Positions 31,099 to 38,163 of a stretch of 39,828 nt of DNA are shown here, piece by piece (position 1 is the stretch's first letter; each line of letters opens with the position of its first letter). The position numbers and the translations under genes are program-made. The DNA comes from JBQTKD01 sp052389435 (GTDB lineage Bacteria > Actinomycetota > Actinomycetes > Sporichthyales > Sporichthyaceae). Location of the stretch: the NCBI GenBank assembly GCA_052389435.1, contig JBQTIB010000158.1:1-39828 (forward strand), read 5' to 3'. Below the pieces are notes generated by a model. It had not been told where the DNA came from. It saw nothing but the letters and a program-made list of their open reading frames with translations, and did not search any database.

Positions 31099-31935
31099 AT
31101 GACCTACGCGAGCAACCCTCATGTTTTGGTGGTTGCCGAGCCCCGCTATGCGGCGCAGTTGCAGCCCGCGGGCTTGGTGCGGGCGCTCGAAGGTCTCGGC
31201 GTCCCGGTGCGGTACCGGTTCGTCGATGGACCGTCAGATGCCTCCCTGCGCGAGGACTTGGCCTGGTCGCACGTGGTGGCGGCCCGCGGGCGAAGCGAAG
31301 ATCTTCTCGCTTTTCTAGACCTCGCCGCCGCCCACGGTCGGCCCGTCCTCGACGGCGCCGACCCGATCCGCTCCGTGCGGGACAAGGCGCGCATGGCATG
31401 GGCGCTGCTCGGTGCCCGCGTCCCGACGCCCAACACGTGGATCGGACCGATCGCCGACCTCGTCGCCGACCTGCCGAGCGCTGCCTTCCCGTTGATCCTC
31501 AAACCCGTTTTCGGCGACAACGCCCAGGGCCTGCTCGTCGTCGAAGACCGGGAGACGCTCGGGGGTACGCCCTGGCCGGAGAATCCTGCGCTCGCGCAGA
31601 GCTACCTGCGCAACCACGGCGCCGACACGAAGGTCTACGCGATCGGCGAGACGCTGACGGCGATCACGAAGCCGTCGCCGTTCACACCCGGGCCCGACTT
31701 CGCGGCGCAGCAGGTCCCGCTCACCCCGGCCCTCGCCGCCCTCGCGCGCCGCTGCGGGCAGATCTTCGGTCTCACGATGTTCGGCGTCGACTGCCTGCTG
31801 ACCGCGGACGGACCGCTGGTGATCGAGGTCAACGACTTCCCGAACTTCACCGGGGTGCCGGGCGCCGACGCCGCCCTCGCTGCGCACGTACTGGCCGCGG
31901 CCAGCGTGCGCAGCCTGGAGGGGATCGGCTCGTGA
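31099..31935 (+). CDS. RimK-like ATP-grasp protein (paralog B)
   Basis: A 278-residue ATP-grasp ligase/kinase-type protein with a full set of residues: Lys135 (PLILKP), lid GDNAQG (139-144), K-V-Y-A-I-G near 178, first metal ligand Asp231 (FGVDCL) and second motif E243-V-N245. It is the most complete of the four paralogs and the most divergent in the N-terminal domain (PHVLVVAEPRYAAQLQPAG). It heads the operon after the 31020-31049 promoter; the next gene overlaps by 4 bases. Substrate unknown. The F-P-N-F-T-G end of the loop differs from the F-P-G-F/Y-K-G of the others. Confidence 0.87.
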   Translation: MTYASNPHVLVVAEPRYAAQLQPAGLVRALEGLGVPVRYRFVDGPSDASLREDLAWSHVVAARGRSEDLLAFLDLAAAHGRPVLDGADPIRSVRDKARMAWALLGARVPTPNTWIGPIADLVADLPSAAFPLILKPVFGDNAQGLLVVEDRETLGGTPWPENPALAQSYLRNHGADTKVYAIGETLTAITKPSPFTPGPDFAAQQVPLTPALAALARRCGQIFGLTMFGVDCLLTADGPLVIEVNDFPNFTGVPGADAALAAHVLAAASVRSLEGIGS

Positions 31936-32579
31936 GGATCGCCGTCGTCTGCCGGCCGCCCAGCCGCGGGAAGCGGTCCCTGACCACCCAGGTCGCGGGC
32001 CTGCTCGAGGAGTGGGGGGCCGAGGTCGACCTGATCCACCCTCAACCCGGTACGGCCGAGGTCCGCCTCGAGCACGATCTCTACGTGCTGCGCACCGTCA
32101 ACGACGCCACCCTCGCCTACGCGGCGGCCCTCGACGGTCTCGGCGCCACGATCGTCAACCCGTACCCGGTGGCCCGGCTGTGCAGGGATTCGGTGCGCGT
32201 CGCCAAGCTCTTGCGCCGCGCCGGCGTGCCGACGGCGCCCTTTCGATCCGGCGGCTGCCGGGACCGCAAGCTCTACTGCATCGGCGGTCAACTGTTCGGC
32301 GTCCAGCGCGAATGGCCCGCGAGGACCGAGGAGCAGAAGCACGGAGAGCCCTTCACCGTCACCCCGGAACTGCGCGAGATCGCCCTGACCGTGGGCCGCG
32401 TCGTCGGCGCCGACCTGTACGGCATCGACGTGGGGACTTCCGACGGCAGTCCCTGCGTCCTGGAGGTCAACCCCTTCCCCGGCTTCAAGGGCGTGCCGCA
32501 GGCGGCGCTGCGGGTGGCCGACTACCTCTACGCCGCGGCCGTGGCCGTGGGCGAGTCGTCCCTCGAGGTGGTCCGGTGA
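31932..32579 (+). CDS. ATP-grasp-like protein lacking the ATP-binding lid (paralog C)
   Basis: A 215-residue paralog of A. It aligns from the start (MRIAVVCRPP) through N-P-Y-P-V-A-R-L-C-R-D and G-V-P-T-A-P-F, then jumps at about residue 108 straight to D-R-K-L-Y-C-I-G. About 55 residues present in A are absent: the P-L-I-V-K-P lysine strand and the glycine-rich lid. The metal-binding end is intact: Asp166 and E178-V-N180. Reading frame, GTGA overlaps on both sides and codon use are normal, so it looks expressed rather than decayed. Probably a pseudoenzyme or partner subunit. Confidence 0.8.
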   Translation: MRIAVVCRPPSRGKRSLTTQVAGLLEEWGAEVDLIHPQPGTAEVRLEHDLYVLRTVNDATLAYAAALDGLGATIVNPYPVARLCRDSVRVAKLLRRAGVPTAPFRSGGCRDRKLYCIGGQLFGVQREWPARTEEQKHGEPFTVTPELREIALTVGRVVGADLYGIDVGTSDGSPCVLEVNPFPGFKGVPQAALRVADYLYAAAVAVGESSLEVVR

Positions 32580-33799
32580 AGGCCGTCGTCGTCGGTCCGG
32601 GACGGATCGGCTGCGGCTTCGCCGGGCAGTTGCTGCACCGGTCCGGCTACGAACTCACCTTCGTAGGCCGCGAACCGACGGTCGCCCGACTGCGCGCCGC
32701 CGGCCGGTACGCGGTGCGCACGACGGACGGGCGGACGTCGACGGAGGAGGAGGTGCCGGTGCGTCGAGCGGTCGACGTGCGCGACACGGCGCGCTCCGCG
32801 AAGCGCATCGCCGTCGCGGACGTGGTGTGCGTGGCGGTGGGCCCAGGCTCCCTCGACTCGGTTGCGCCTCTGCTGGCTCGGGGACTGGCGAACGCTCCGC
32901 GTCCGGTCAACGTCATCGCCTGCGAGAACGCCGAAGACGCCGGACCGCGGCTACGCCAGGCCGTCGCGGCCCTGCTCGGGCGCAAGGCGACGTCGCGCCA
33001 CGGGTTCAGCGGCGCGGTCGTGGGTCGGGTGGTGTCGCGTCGAGTCCTCGGGCTCGACCTCGCTGCGCCGCTCCTGCTGGTGGGAGAGCCGGGGGAGGAG
33101 TTCGTCGTCGACGCCGCCGCGCTGCGTGGCCCACTGCCCGAGATTCGCGGCATGGTCCTCGCCGCGGACTTCGTCGCGGCCTACCGCCGCAAGCTCTACC
33201 GCTACAGCGCAGGCCACGCCACCGCCGCCTACCTCGGCCACCTCAAGGGCTACCGGTACCTGCACGCCGCGATCCGCGACCCCGAGATCGCGGCCGGCAC
33301 CCGCGCGGCCATCTGCGAGGGACGGGCCGCCCTGGCCGCGGGCTACGGACCGGGGTTGGCGGGTAGCGAAGCCGACGTGGACGCGATCATGACCCGGTTC
33401 TGCAACGCGGCGCTGGCCGACACCGTGGCTCGGATCGGTCGCGACCCCCGTCGCAAGCTCGCACCCGACGACCGCCTCGTCGGCGCGGCGCGGATGCTCG
33501 AGGACAGCGGCGTGCCGGCTCACGCGCTGGCGACGGCCGCCGCCGCCGCGCTCTGCTTCGGAGGCCCCGGGCAGGCGCCGCTCGCCCGTCCCGCGCCCGG
33601 CGAGGTCCCGAAGAAGACGTTGAAGGAGGTCGCCGCGCTCCTGCAGGCGGTGTGCCTGCTGCCCGCAGGCGACGATTTCGCCGGGCGGGTCGCGCAGCAG
33701 TGGAGCGCGCTGGCCGGCGGCGGCGAGGACGGCAACCTGCTGCTCTCGCTGCGCGATCCGGTGTGGTCGTGGAGTTCCTCGCTGGCGCGGGCGTCGTGA
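32576..33799 (+). CDS. Mannitol-1-phosphate-5-dehydrogenase-like oxidoreductase
   Basis: A 407-residue polyol-phosphate dehydrogenase-type protein. The Rossmann motif GPGRIGCGFAG (about 7-17) matches the MtlD G-x-G-x-x-G-x-G-F pattern, and C-E-N-A-E at 116-120 fits its substrate-side motif. In the C-terminal domain the catalytic Lys206 and His214 are kept (K-L-Y-R-Y-S-A-G-H, then A-Y-L-G-H-L-K-G-Y), but the Asn of the MtlD K-x-x-x-x-N-x-x-H pattern is Ser211. NAD-dependent oxidation of a sugar alcohol or its phosphate is likely, with a changed substrate. GTG start overlaps paralog C by 4 bases, and the next gene overlaps by 4. Confidence 0.8.
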   Translation: MKAVVVGPGRIGCGFAGQLLHRSGYELTFVGREPTVARLRAAGRYAVRTTDGRTSTEEEVPVRRAVDVRDTARSAKRIAVADVVCVAVGPGSLDSVAPLLARGLANAPRPVNVIACENAEDAGPRLRQAVAALLGRKATSRHGFSGAVVGRVVSRRVLGLDLAAPLLLVGEPGEEFVVDAAALRGPLPEIRGMVLAADFVAAYRRKLYRYSAGHATAAYLGHLKGYRYLHAAIRDPEIAAGTRAAICEGRAALAAGYGPGLAGSEADVDAIMTRFCNAALADTVARIGRDPRRKLAPDDRLVGAARMLEDSGVPAHALATAAAAALCFGGPGQAPLARPAPGEVPKKTLKEVAALLQAVCLLPAGDDFAGRVAQQWSALAGGGEDGNLLLSLRDPVWSWSSSLARAS

Positions 33800-34596
33800 G
33801 GATCGCGTTCCTGCTGACCCGTCGTGTCCCGGACGAGCCCAGCCCCGTAGTCCAGGCCGCGTGCGCCGCGCTGACCGCGCGTGGACACGAAGTGACCGGT
33901 TGGATTCCGGAGGACGTCCTGCAGCGTGCGGACGAGTTCACCCCCGAGGCGGACCTCTACGTCCTGAAGTCCCATACCGAACTCGCCCTGAGCCTCGCCG
34001 GACTCCTGCACGACCGGGAACTCCCGATCTGCAACCCCTACCTCGCGTGCCTGCGCGCCCAGGACAAGATCACGGCCTCCCAGCGGCTGCGCGCGGCCGG
34101 CGTCCCGGCGCCGCAGACCTGGATCACCGGCGACCTCACCCTCGCCGCCGACCTGCTGGCCGACGGGCCGTTGATCGTGAAGCCGCATCGCGGCCACCGC
34201 GGGGCGAACGTTCACCTCGTGCAGGCGCCGGAGCAGCTCGCGGCGCTGCCCGTCCCACAGACTCCGGTCGTGGTGCAGCGCTACGTCCCCGGCACCGGCG
34301 AGGACCTGAAGGTCTACGTCGCCGCCGAGCACGTGTGGGCCGTTCGCAAGCCGTTCGCCGTCGACTCCTTCACCCGGCCCGGGGTTCCCGTCCCGGTCAC
34401 CCCGGAGGTGCACGACCTCGCCCAGCGGGTGCGCGCGGCCTTCGGGCTCGAACTTTTCGGCGTCGACGTCATCGAGAGCCCCGACGGGCCGGTGGTCGTC
34501 GACGTGAACTACTTCCCCGGCTACAAGGGCTGCGGCGACGTCGGGAAGCAGGTCGCCGACGCGATCCACGCCGTGGTGGCGCCGTGCGCCAGCTGA
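33796..34596 (+). CDS. RimK-like ATP-grasp protein (paralog D)
   Basis: A 266-residue ATP-grasp protein close to paralog A over its full length. Lys129 (PLIVKP), lid GHRGAN (133-138), L-K-V-Y near 171, Asp224 (FGVDV) and D236-V-N238 are present, so the metal site is nearly canonical (Asp for Glu). The lid lacks the last glycine of the G-x-x-G-x-G pattern. The start (MRIAFLLTRR) matches A and C, showing they arose by duplication. It overlaps the dehydrogenase gene by 4 bases and the transporter gene by 13. Confidence 0.86.
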   Translation: MRIAFLLTRRVPDEPSPVVQAACAALTARGHEVTGWIPEDVLQRADEFTPEADLYVLKSHTELALSLAGLLHDRELPICNPYLACLRAQDKITASQRLRAAGVPAPQTWITGDLTLAADLLADGPLIVKPHRGHRGANVHLVQAPEQLAALPVPQTPVVVQRYVPGTGEDLKVYVAAEHVWAVRKPFAVDSFTRPGVPVPVTPEVHDLAQRVRAAFGLELFGVDVIESPDGPVVVDVNYFPGYKGCGDVGKQVADAIHAVVAPCAS

Positions 34597-35810
34597 CCTC
34601 TCCGCTCGGCACCGTGGTCGTCGAGGGCTTCGCCTCGCGCCTGTCCTTCGGCATCGTCAGCTTCGCCCTTCCGCTGTACGCCCACCACCTGGGGATGTCG
34701 CTGCCGGCCATCGGCCTGCTGCTGTCGACCAACCTCGCCGTTTCGGTCCTGCTCAAGCCGGCGATGGGCGTGCTGGTGGACCGGGTGGGAGTGCGCCGCG
34801 CGTACGTGTGGGCCGTCGCGCTGCGCTCGGTCGCCCTGTTGCTGTTGCTCGTCGCCGTCGCGCCGTGGCAGCTGTTCGCCGTTCGCGGTCTGCACGGCGT
34901 CGCGAACGCCATGCGCGACCCGGCGGCGGCGTCGGTCCTGGCCGGGCTCGGCGGCAAGGACACCGTCGCCCGGCGCTTCGCCTGGTACCAGACCGCCAAG
35001 ACCGTGGCCGGGTCCGGCGGCCGGTTCGCAGGTGGCGTCCTGATCACGGTGCTGGCCGGGTACTCGGGTGCCTTCGCCGTCGCAGCCGCCCTGTCGCTGC
35101 TGCCCCTCGCCCTGGTGGCGTGGCGGCTCAAGGGACCGGCGGTCGCCGGTCTGACCGCGCCGTGCGAGATCGCCGTACCGATCGCCTCCGCGCCCGTGTG
35201 GCGCAGAGTGCGACCGTTCGCGCTGCTGGGCTTCCTGGTCGCCGGGACTGCGAACCTGATGACCAACCTGCTTCCGGTGCTCGCCGTCGAGTACGCGGGC
35301 CTGCCGGCCGCCGCGGCCGGGGGCATCTACCTCGTCACCGCCGTGGTGAGCCTGTCCGGGCCTGCGTGGGGTTGGCTCGCGGATCGGGGCAACACACGCT
35401 GGGTGCTCGGCCTGCGCGCGGTCGGGAACGTCGTGTCCTCGGTCGTCTGGCTGGTCTCGCCCACCTATGCGGGGCTGGTCGCAGGCAAGGTCGCGGACGA
35501 CGTCGGCAAGGCCGCGTTCCGACCCGCCTGGGGTGTGTTGATGGCCGAGGTTGCCGCCGAGGACCCGCGGCGCCGAGCGGCTGCGCTTTCGCAGATGTCC
35601 GCCGCCGAGGATCTCGGCGAGATGTCTGCCCCGGTCGTGGCAGGGCTGATCTGGTCGCTCTGGGGCATCCCGGCGCTGCTGATTTTCCGGATCGGCGCCG
35701 CAGTGCTCACCGAGGGATACGCGATCCGCCTGCACCGTCGGACGCGCCCGTTGGAGCAGGTGCCGGGCGACGTCGCGATGCTCGTCGCGGGCGCGCCGGC
35801 GCGACGCTAG
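34584..35810 (+). CDS. Major facilitator superfamily transporter
   Basis: A 408-residue MFS protein with about 12 hydrophobic helices in two halves. The loop between helices 2 and 3 has the G-x-x-x-D-R-x-G-x-R-R motif (GVLVDRVGVRRAY), and a central cytoplasmic loop spans about residues 183-210. It starts at GTG 34584, overlapping paralog D by 13 bases, and is last in the operon. The family exports drugs, siderophores and metabolites; here export of the ATP-grasp product, or uptake of its precursor, is inferred. Its 3' end overlaps the convergent gene by 4 bases. Confidence 0.88.
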   Translation: MRQLTSPLGTVVVEGFASRLSFGIVSFALPLYAHHLGMSLPAIGLLLSTNLAVSVLLKPAMGVLVDRVGVRRAYVWAVALRSVALLLLLVAVAPWQLFAVRGLHGVANAMRDPAAASVLAGLGGKDTVARRFAWYQTAKTVAGSGGRFAGGVLITVLAGYSGAFAVAAALSLLPLALVAWRLKGPAVAGLTAPCEIAVPIASAPVWRRVRPFALLGFLVAGTANLMTNLLPVLAVEYAGLPAAAAGGIYLVTAVVSLSGPAWGWLADRGNTRWVLGLRAVGNVVSSVVWLVSPTYAGLVAGKVADDVGKAAFRPAWGVLMAEVAAEDPRRRAAALSQMSAAEDLGEMSAPVVAGLIWSLWGIPALLIFRIGAAVLTEGYAIRLHRRTRPLEQVPGDVAMLVAGAPARR

Positions 35811-36319
35811 AAGGCGGCACCCAGATAGCGGCCGGCGCAGTCGTGGCAGGCGCCCGCTGCCATGTGCCCGGGGGCCTGGAGCCTCGCGCAGTAGTCGCAC
35901 CAGCGGAAGGACCGCCGTCTGCGCTGTCTCGCGGCCCGTGCGGCGTCTGCGACGTGGGCCGGGACCACGCCGTAGCCGCCCGGCCAACGCACGAGCGGAT
36001 CGAGGAATTCGACCAACGGACGTTGCCCGTGCCAGGCGAGGTGTGCCGCGCCGAGGACCCACTCGTGACCCGCGATCGCGATCGCCACCTGAAGTGGCTC
36101 ACCCGAGACGTAGACCTGCGGGTCCAACCCGAGCAGCATCGCGATCTCGGGCGAACGCTCCGTGTACGGCCCGGTCTGCAGCCCCGCGTCCTCGCCGGGG
36201 ATCCGGCGCCATCCGCCGCCCAGCACGCGAACGAACTGGACCAGGTCCATGTTCGCGTTGCGGGCGAGGACCGCCGTGGCGTCGTCGTCGGGATGCGTGG
36301 TGGGGTCGGGAGAGCCCAT
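35807..36319 (-). CDS. Hypothetical protein with C-terminal four-cysteine motif
   Basis: A 170-residue protein. I chose ATG 36319 because AGGAGG lies 9 bases upstream; a longer frame reaches 36358. The N-terminal two-thirds (ANMDLVQFVRVLGGGWRRIPGEDAG, then W-V-L-G-A-A-H-L-A-W-H-G) is of unknown fold. A basic stretch (R-Q-R-R-R-R-S) is followed by C-D-Y-C and A-C-H-D-C, a likely zinc ribbon. No family is recognised. It converges on the transporter gene with a 4-base overlap and no terminator between. Confidence 0.7.
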   Translation of the reverse strand: MGSPDPTTHPDDDATAVLARNANMDLVQFVRVLGGGWRRIPGEDAGLQTGPYTERSPEIAMLLGLDPQVYVSGEPLQVAIAIAGHEWVLGAAHLAWHGQRPLVEFLDPLVRWPGGYGVVPAHVADAARAARQRRRRSFRWCDYCARLQAPGHMAAGACHDCAGRYLGAAF

Positions 36320-36431
36320 CGGCGTCGGCCTCCTGCCGGATCGATCCGACGGAAGCAATTCCCCGATCCGCGCCGGGCCAACCCGCCCGGGCCGAAGCTT
36401 GGGCCAAAGCAGACGGTTGAGCGAGGACGCG

Positions 36432-36662
36432 TTAGAGCGGCGAGAGCTTCGTGCTCGGCAGCGTGATGCGACGGGTCTCGGAACCGAAGTTCACGACCAC
36501 GCCGTGGGTGCCGTCGAGGCTCACGACCGTGCCCAGGCCGTACTTGTCGTGGCAGACCTTGTCCGCGACCTCGAACACGTCTGGCACCACCGGTTCCGCG
36601 GGCGGCTTGTTGAACGGGCTGGTCGCCAGCTGGCGGCGGGGACGGGAATCAGAGGCGCTCAT
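36432..36662 (-). CDS. Small Tudor/SH3-like protein (UvrD/CarD-type fold)
   Basis: A 76-residue protein. After a disordered start it has the strand pattern V-C-H-D-K-Y-G-L-G-T-V-V-S-L-D-G...V-V-V-N-F-G-S-E-T-R-R-I-T-L-P. This is the small beta-barrel seen at the C-terminus of UvrD/PcrA helicases and in CarD-like domains, where it binds RNA polymerase. Actinobacteria often encode stand-alone versions of similar size. A role near RNA polymerase or repair is possible but not shown. It is a monocistronic leftward gene. Confidence 0.75.
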   Translation of the reverse strand: MSASDSRPRRQLATSPFNKPPAEPVVPDVFEVADKVCHDKYGLGTVVSLDGTHGVVVNFGSETRRITLPSTKLSPL

Positions 36663-36769
36663 GCTGCAAGTGTCCCCCGCCGGCGGCGTTTGCGCATCTC
36701 AACGGCGCGGCGACGGGGCCGGAAGATTGCGTTTCGTCCTCGATTCCGAGCGTGAACGGCCTCTCGGGA

Positions 36770-36782
36770 CCCGGAAACCGGG
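36770..36782 (-). terminator. Short hairpin after the SDR gene
   Basis: CCCGG (36770-36774), AAA loop, CCGGG (36778-36782), 19 bases beyond the SDR stop codon. It is in the right place for a weak terminator. No T-run is present. Confidence 0.4.
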
Positions 36783-36800
36783 CTCGCAGCGCCGGGTCTG

Positions 36801-37580
36801 TCAGACCGCGGTCATCCCGCCGTCGGCGGCCAGGATCGCGCCGGTGAAGAAGGAGGACTCCTCGCCGGCGAGGAACAGCGCTGCGTTGGCGATCTCTTCG
36901 GGCGTCCCGAGGCGGCCGATCGGGTACTTCGCCACGGTCTGGGCCATGCCGGCCGCGTAGTCGCCGCCGCCGCGCGCCGAGATCATCCCGTCGATCAACG
37001 GCGTGTGCACCGTGCCGGGGCAGATCGCGTTGACGCGAATCCGCCGCGGGCCGAGGTCCACCGCGACGGACCGGGTGAACGCGATCACGGCGCCCTTGGA
37101 CGCGCAGTACGCGGCGGCGTTCGGGATGCCGACGAGGCCTGCCACCGAGGCGGTGTTCACGATCGAGGCGGAGTTGCCCTCCGCGGGGTTCATGTAGGGC
37201 AGCACCGCCTGCGCGCAGAGGAACACGCCCGTGGCGTTGACCGCCAGGCAGCGGTCCCAGTCCTCTTCCGCGACCTGACCGAAGGGCGCCCCGACGACGA
37301 TGCCGGCGTTGTTGCACAGAACGTCGATGTTGCCGAACTGCTCTGCGGCGGCCGCGAATGCGGCCTTGACGGATGCGGAGTTCGAGACGTCGACCTGCAC
37401 CGCGATCGCCCGGCCGCCGGCCTTCTCGATCAGCGCGGCGGTCTCGCCCGCAGACTCGGCGTTGTAGTCCGCGGCCGCGACGGAGGCGCCCTCCTCGGCG
37501 AACCGAAGTGCCATGGCTCGGCCGATGCCCGAGCCCGCTCCGGTGACGATGGCCGTGCGATTTTCCAGGCGTCCAGTCAT
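36801..37580 (-). CDS. Short-chain dehydrogenase/reductase (SDR)
   Basis: A 259-residue classical SDR. TGAGSGIG (13-20) binds the cofactor, N-N-A-G is at 90-93, and the catalytic Ser145, Tyr158 and Lys162 (YCASK) are present, with P-G-T-V-H-T-P after them. Asp38 at the end of the second strand favours NAD over NADP. The C-terminus D-G-G-M-T-A-V is normal. Members oxidise or reduce alcohols, ketones or sugars; the substrate is not predictable here. It stands alone, with no obvious pathway neighbours. Confidence 0.92.
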   Translation of the reverse strand: MTGRLENRTAIVTGAGSGIGRAMALRFAEEGASVAAADYNAESAGETAALIEKAGGRAIAVQVDVSNSASVKAAFAAAAEQFGNIDVLCNNAGIVVGAPFGQVAEEDWDRCLAVNATGVFLCAQAVLPYMNPAEGNSASIVNTASVAGLVGIPNAAAYCASKGAVIAFTRSVAVDLGPRRIRVNAICPGTVHTPLIDGMISARGGGDYAAGMAQTVAKYPIGRLGTPEEIANAALFLAGEESSFFTGAILAADGGMTAV

Positions 37581-37750
37581 GGTCGCGACGCTACTGCCGG
37601 TGTCCCGGCGGGTACGAGGGCGTTGCCGGACAAGGGGAGCTGCGGTTTTTGGTCCGGCCTGACGGTAGGTGGCTCGTATCGGCCGAACGGCCCACCCAGA
37701 TCTGGACGATCGGGTGCGACCCGCCTGCTCTGTGCAACGTCGAACCGATC

Positions 37751-37963
37751 ATGAGTCCCGACGCCACCCGTACCCGCTTCGCCGTTCGCCTTGCTCTCGC
37801 GGGTGTCGTCTTGTCGGTGGCCGGCGCGATCTTCGGCCTGGCTCTGTCGGCAGTCGGCGCGCTGCTCGTGGCGGGCGCGGCCCTGGTCGGCCTGGCGCGC
37901 TTCGCCCACCGCTCGGGCCCCGCGCCGGTTCGGCGTCTGGAGGGGCAGTTCGTCGGAGTCTGA
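37751..37963 (+). CDS. Small membrane protein
   Basis: A 70-residue protein with two hydrophobic segments (about residues 14-31 and 34-49) joined by a short turn, ending in a basic tail. An upstream in-frame ATG at 37649 would add 34 residues with no hydrophobic character; ATG 37751 marks the start of the membrane-protein pattern. I know no family. Coding support is frame and hydropathy only. Confidence 0.5.
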   Translation: MSPDATRTRFAVRLALAGVVLSVAGAIFGLALSAVGALLVAGAALVGLARFAHRSGPAPVRRLEGQFVGV

Positions 37964-38163
37964 GAGCGCGGCACCGTCGAGGCGGGTGTCGTCGACCTCG
38001 TTCTGGGGTGGCGGCCGAGGCAACCCAGGGGCGGGCAGCGGGACAGCGAACTCGCACCATCACATCCCAACCGCCGGCCGTTTCGCCGATTGTGGAGCGC
38101 GAATGTCCCGACCTATCGTGCGGAAAGGGCGGCCGCTGGCCGGCGACCTGGAGAGGGGCGCCC

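Noticed and set aside
30207..35810. RiPP cluster of the microviridin/graspetide type
   Set aside because: ATP-grasp genes suggested it, but there is no short precursor peptide gene, and the genes abut with overlaps that leave no room for one except 31002-31098, which holds no suitable frame.
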